NCBI GenBank assembly: GCA_012861695.1
Contig: JAAOOA010000279.1
Span: forward strand, 200,001-264,000
Origin: Trematomus loennbergii
Taxonomy: Eukaryota; Chordata; Actinopteri; Perciformes; Nototheniidae
Reading direction: 5' to 3'
Length of the DNA: 64,000 nt
The notes under the pieces are model-generated. The model did not search any database, was not told the origin of the DNA, and saw only the letters and a program-made list of their open reading frames with translations. Below, one piece after another: positions 1-64,000 of this stretch. Position numbers and translations under genes: made by a program. Each line of letters begins with the position of its first letter. Positions within the stretch are counted from its first letter, which is position 1.

Positions 1-316
1 AGAAGAGACATGAAGAAGAGGGGACACATGTTGATGTAGAAGAGACATGAAGAAGAGGGGACACATGTGATGTAGAAGAGACATGAAGAAGAGGGGACAC
101 ATGTTGATGTAGAAGAGACATGAAGAAGAGGGGACACATGTTGATGTAGAAGAGACACGAGGAAGAGGGGACACATGTTGATGTAGAAGAGACATGAAGA
201 AGAGGGGACACATGTTGATGTAGAAGAGACATGAAGAAGAGGGGACACATGTTGATGTAGAAGAGACATGAAGAAGAGGGGACACGTGTTGATGTAGAAG
301 AGACATGAGGAAGAGG
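1..316. repeat. 37-bp minisatellite, ~8.5 copies
   Basis: Tandem unit of about 37 bp beginning AGAAGAGACATGAAGAAGAG and ending with ACACATGTTGATGT. It runs off the window start. Copies differ by single bases. One unit of the same sequence is present as single copy at ~46258-46300 inside a transposon-like repeat, which indicates where the unit came from. Confidence 0.95.
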
Positions 317-415
317 TGAGCTAGTCAGTGCAGAGATCTGAGAACTGGAGTGATGTGTTTTTCCCTTTGAGGAGGATTCAATAAAAGGATTCATTCAAAC
401 CCCCTCTGTACTCAC

Positions 416-63243
<62,828 letters not shown>

Positions 63244-63268
63244 CTGGGGGAGGAAGAGGAAGAGAAAT

Positions 63269-63416
63269 GTTAGAAAAATATCCCTCGTCACCGGCTTGAG
63301 CTTCAATCTCAGGATCCATGTATGTGTGATCCTCTCCAGAATGGAAGTAGTCATCACATACAGAGCATCAACTAGTTCTTGAACAGTGTCCTTCACATGC
63401 TGATATCCAAGAGAGG
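63269..63416 (-). repeat. 148-bp repeat, inverted copy of 41433-41580
   Basis: Begins 26 bp from the acceptor of exon 63114-63243. It has the same open reading as the other copy (YQHVKDTVQELVDALYVM). Confidence 0.85.
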
Positions 63417-63439
63417 AATAGAAAGCAGTATTCAATGTT

Positions 63440-64000
63440 TACTTCAGATTAGCTCCACGTCAGAAATGAGCATGCTTGTCATATGTCTATCTCCATAGAG
63501 GCTGAATCATCATGTTAATCACATAGCTATCATATGCCTCAAACAGTCCTGATGCTCTTCTAGGTAATCATACATCCTGTCATGTTCACAGCTACAGTTG
63601 GGATACCTTTGTTAGCATGTTGCTCTCATATTGGAAGAGGACATTCACTATTTTCCCAACAAGAAACTACTTTGAACTGGTTGAACTGAAAAACATGGAG
63701 GAAAAGAAAGAAAAGGGAGGTTTGGCAGAGGAGAGACAATTTCCCAGTTGAATGTTCTGCGAGCCCAGATTTCTTGGAAACAAGTCCAAACTGTCTCAAA
63801 CAGAAACAGGAAGAGAAACAGAAGAAGTTTAAAGACAAAGAGCAGAAATATTCTGCGTCCAAAACTTTCCAGTAAAGCACCAAAGCTTCTGCTGCGAGTA
63901 TAAATCTGATTTTTGTCCACTTCACGGTAATCCAATAGTAAGTCCTGAAATCTGCCAATAAGATGATCTGTTTCCAAGTCAAATCATCTCATGCACGACA
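63440..64000. other. Intron sequence, nothing recognised
   Basis: No partner FN3 exon is present before the window end. Open frames at 63626-63982 have no domain. Confidence 0.5.

Overview
This is teleost (probably percomorph) nuclear DNA. It holds one multi-exon vertebrate gene on the minus strand, in introns filled with teleost-type non-autonomous DNA transposons, tRNA-derived SINEs, LINE fragments, microsatellites and minisatellites. No bacterial, viral or second cellular gene is supported.

The gene is the C-terminal two thirds of collagen XII (col12a1; whether the teleost a or b copy cannot be decided here). I placed 31 exons from 63243 down to 416, all with GT-AG borders. In protein order: half an FN3 domain and seven complete FN3 domains, two exons each (63243-37503); a Pro-rich linker (36679-36606); the last von Willebrand factor A domain (35433-33382); the TSPN/laminin-G-like domain (33273-18001); the Cys-rich hinge (12818-12732); and the start of the COL2 triple helix in 54- and 96-bp exons (12732, 11811, 11097, 8543, 416). 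The N-terminal part lies above 64000 and the remaining collagenous/NC1 part below 1.

The coding frame is broken by about twelve small indels, almost all apparent deletions. They lie mostly in the vWA and TSPN exons, and exon length minus expected length agrees each time. Splice sites and surrounding protein are conserved and I saw no substitution stop codons, so residual assembly errors are the likelier explanation, though gene decay is not excluded.

The introns are the unusual part. There are six main minisatellite families (37, 72, 57, 39, 22 and 33 bp) plus 24-bp and ~190-bp arrays. Several units match single-copy internal segments of transposons elsewhere in the same window, which suggests repeated local amplification of transposon interiors. 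The 72-bp family forms four arrays. The 57-bp family forms two arrays in opposite orientation inside one transcription unit. Other notable items: a nested pair of inverted-repeat elements (1313-6057), the inner one Mutator-like with a perfect 9-bp target duplication; an interstitial telomere-repeat palindrome (14585-14664); duplicated exon-edge/donor fragments beside two FN3 exons; and exons bordered directly by (CU)n or (UG)n tracts that may affect splicing.
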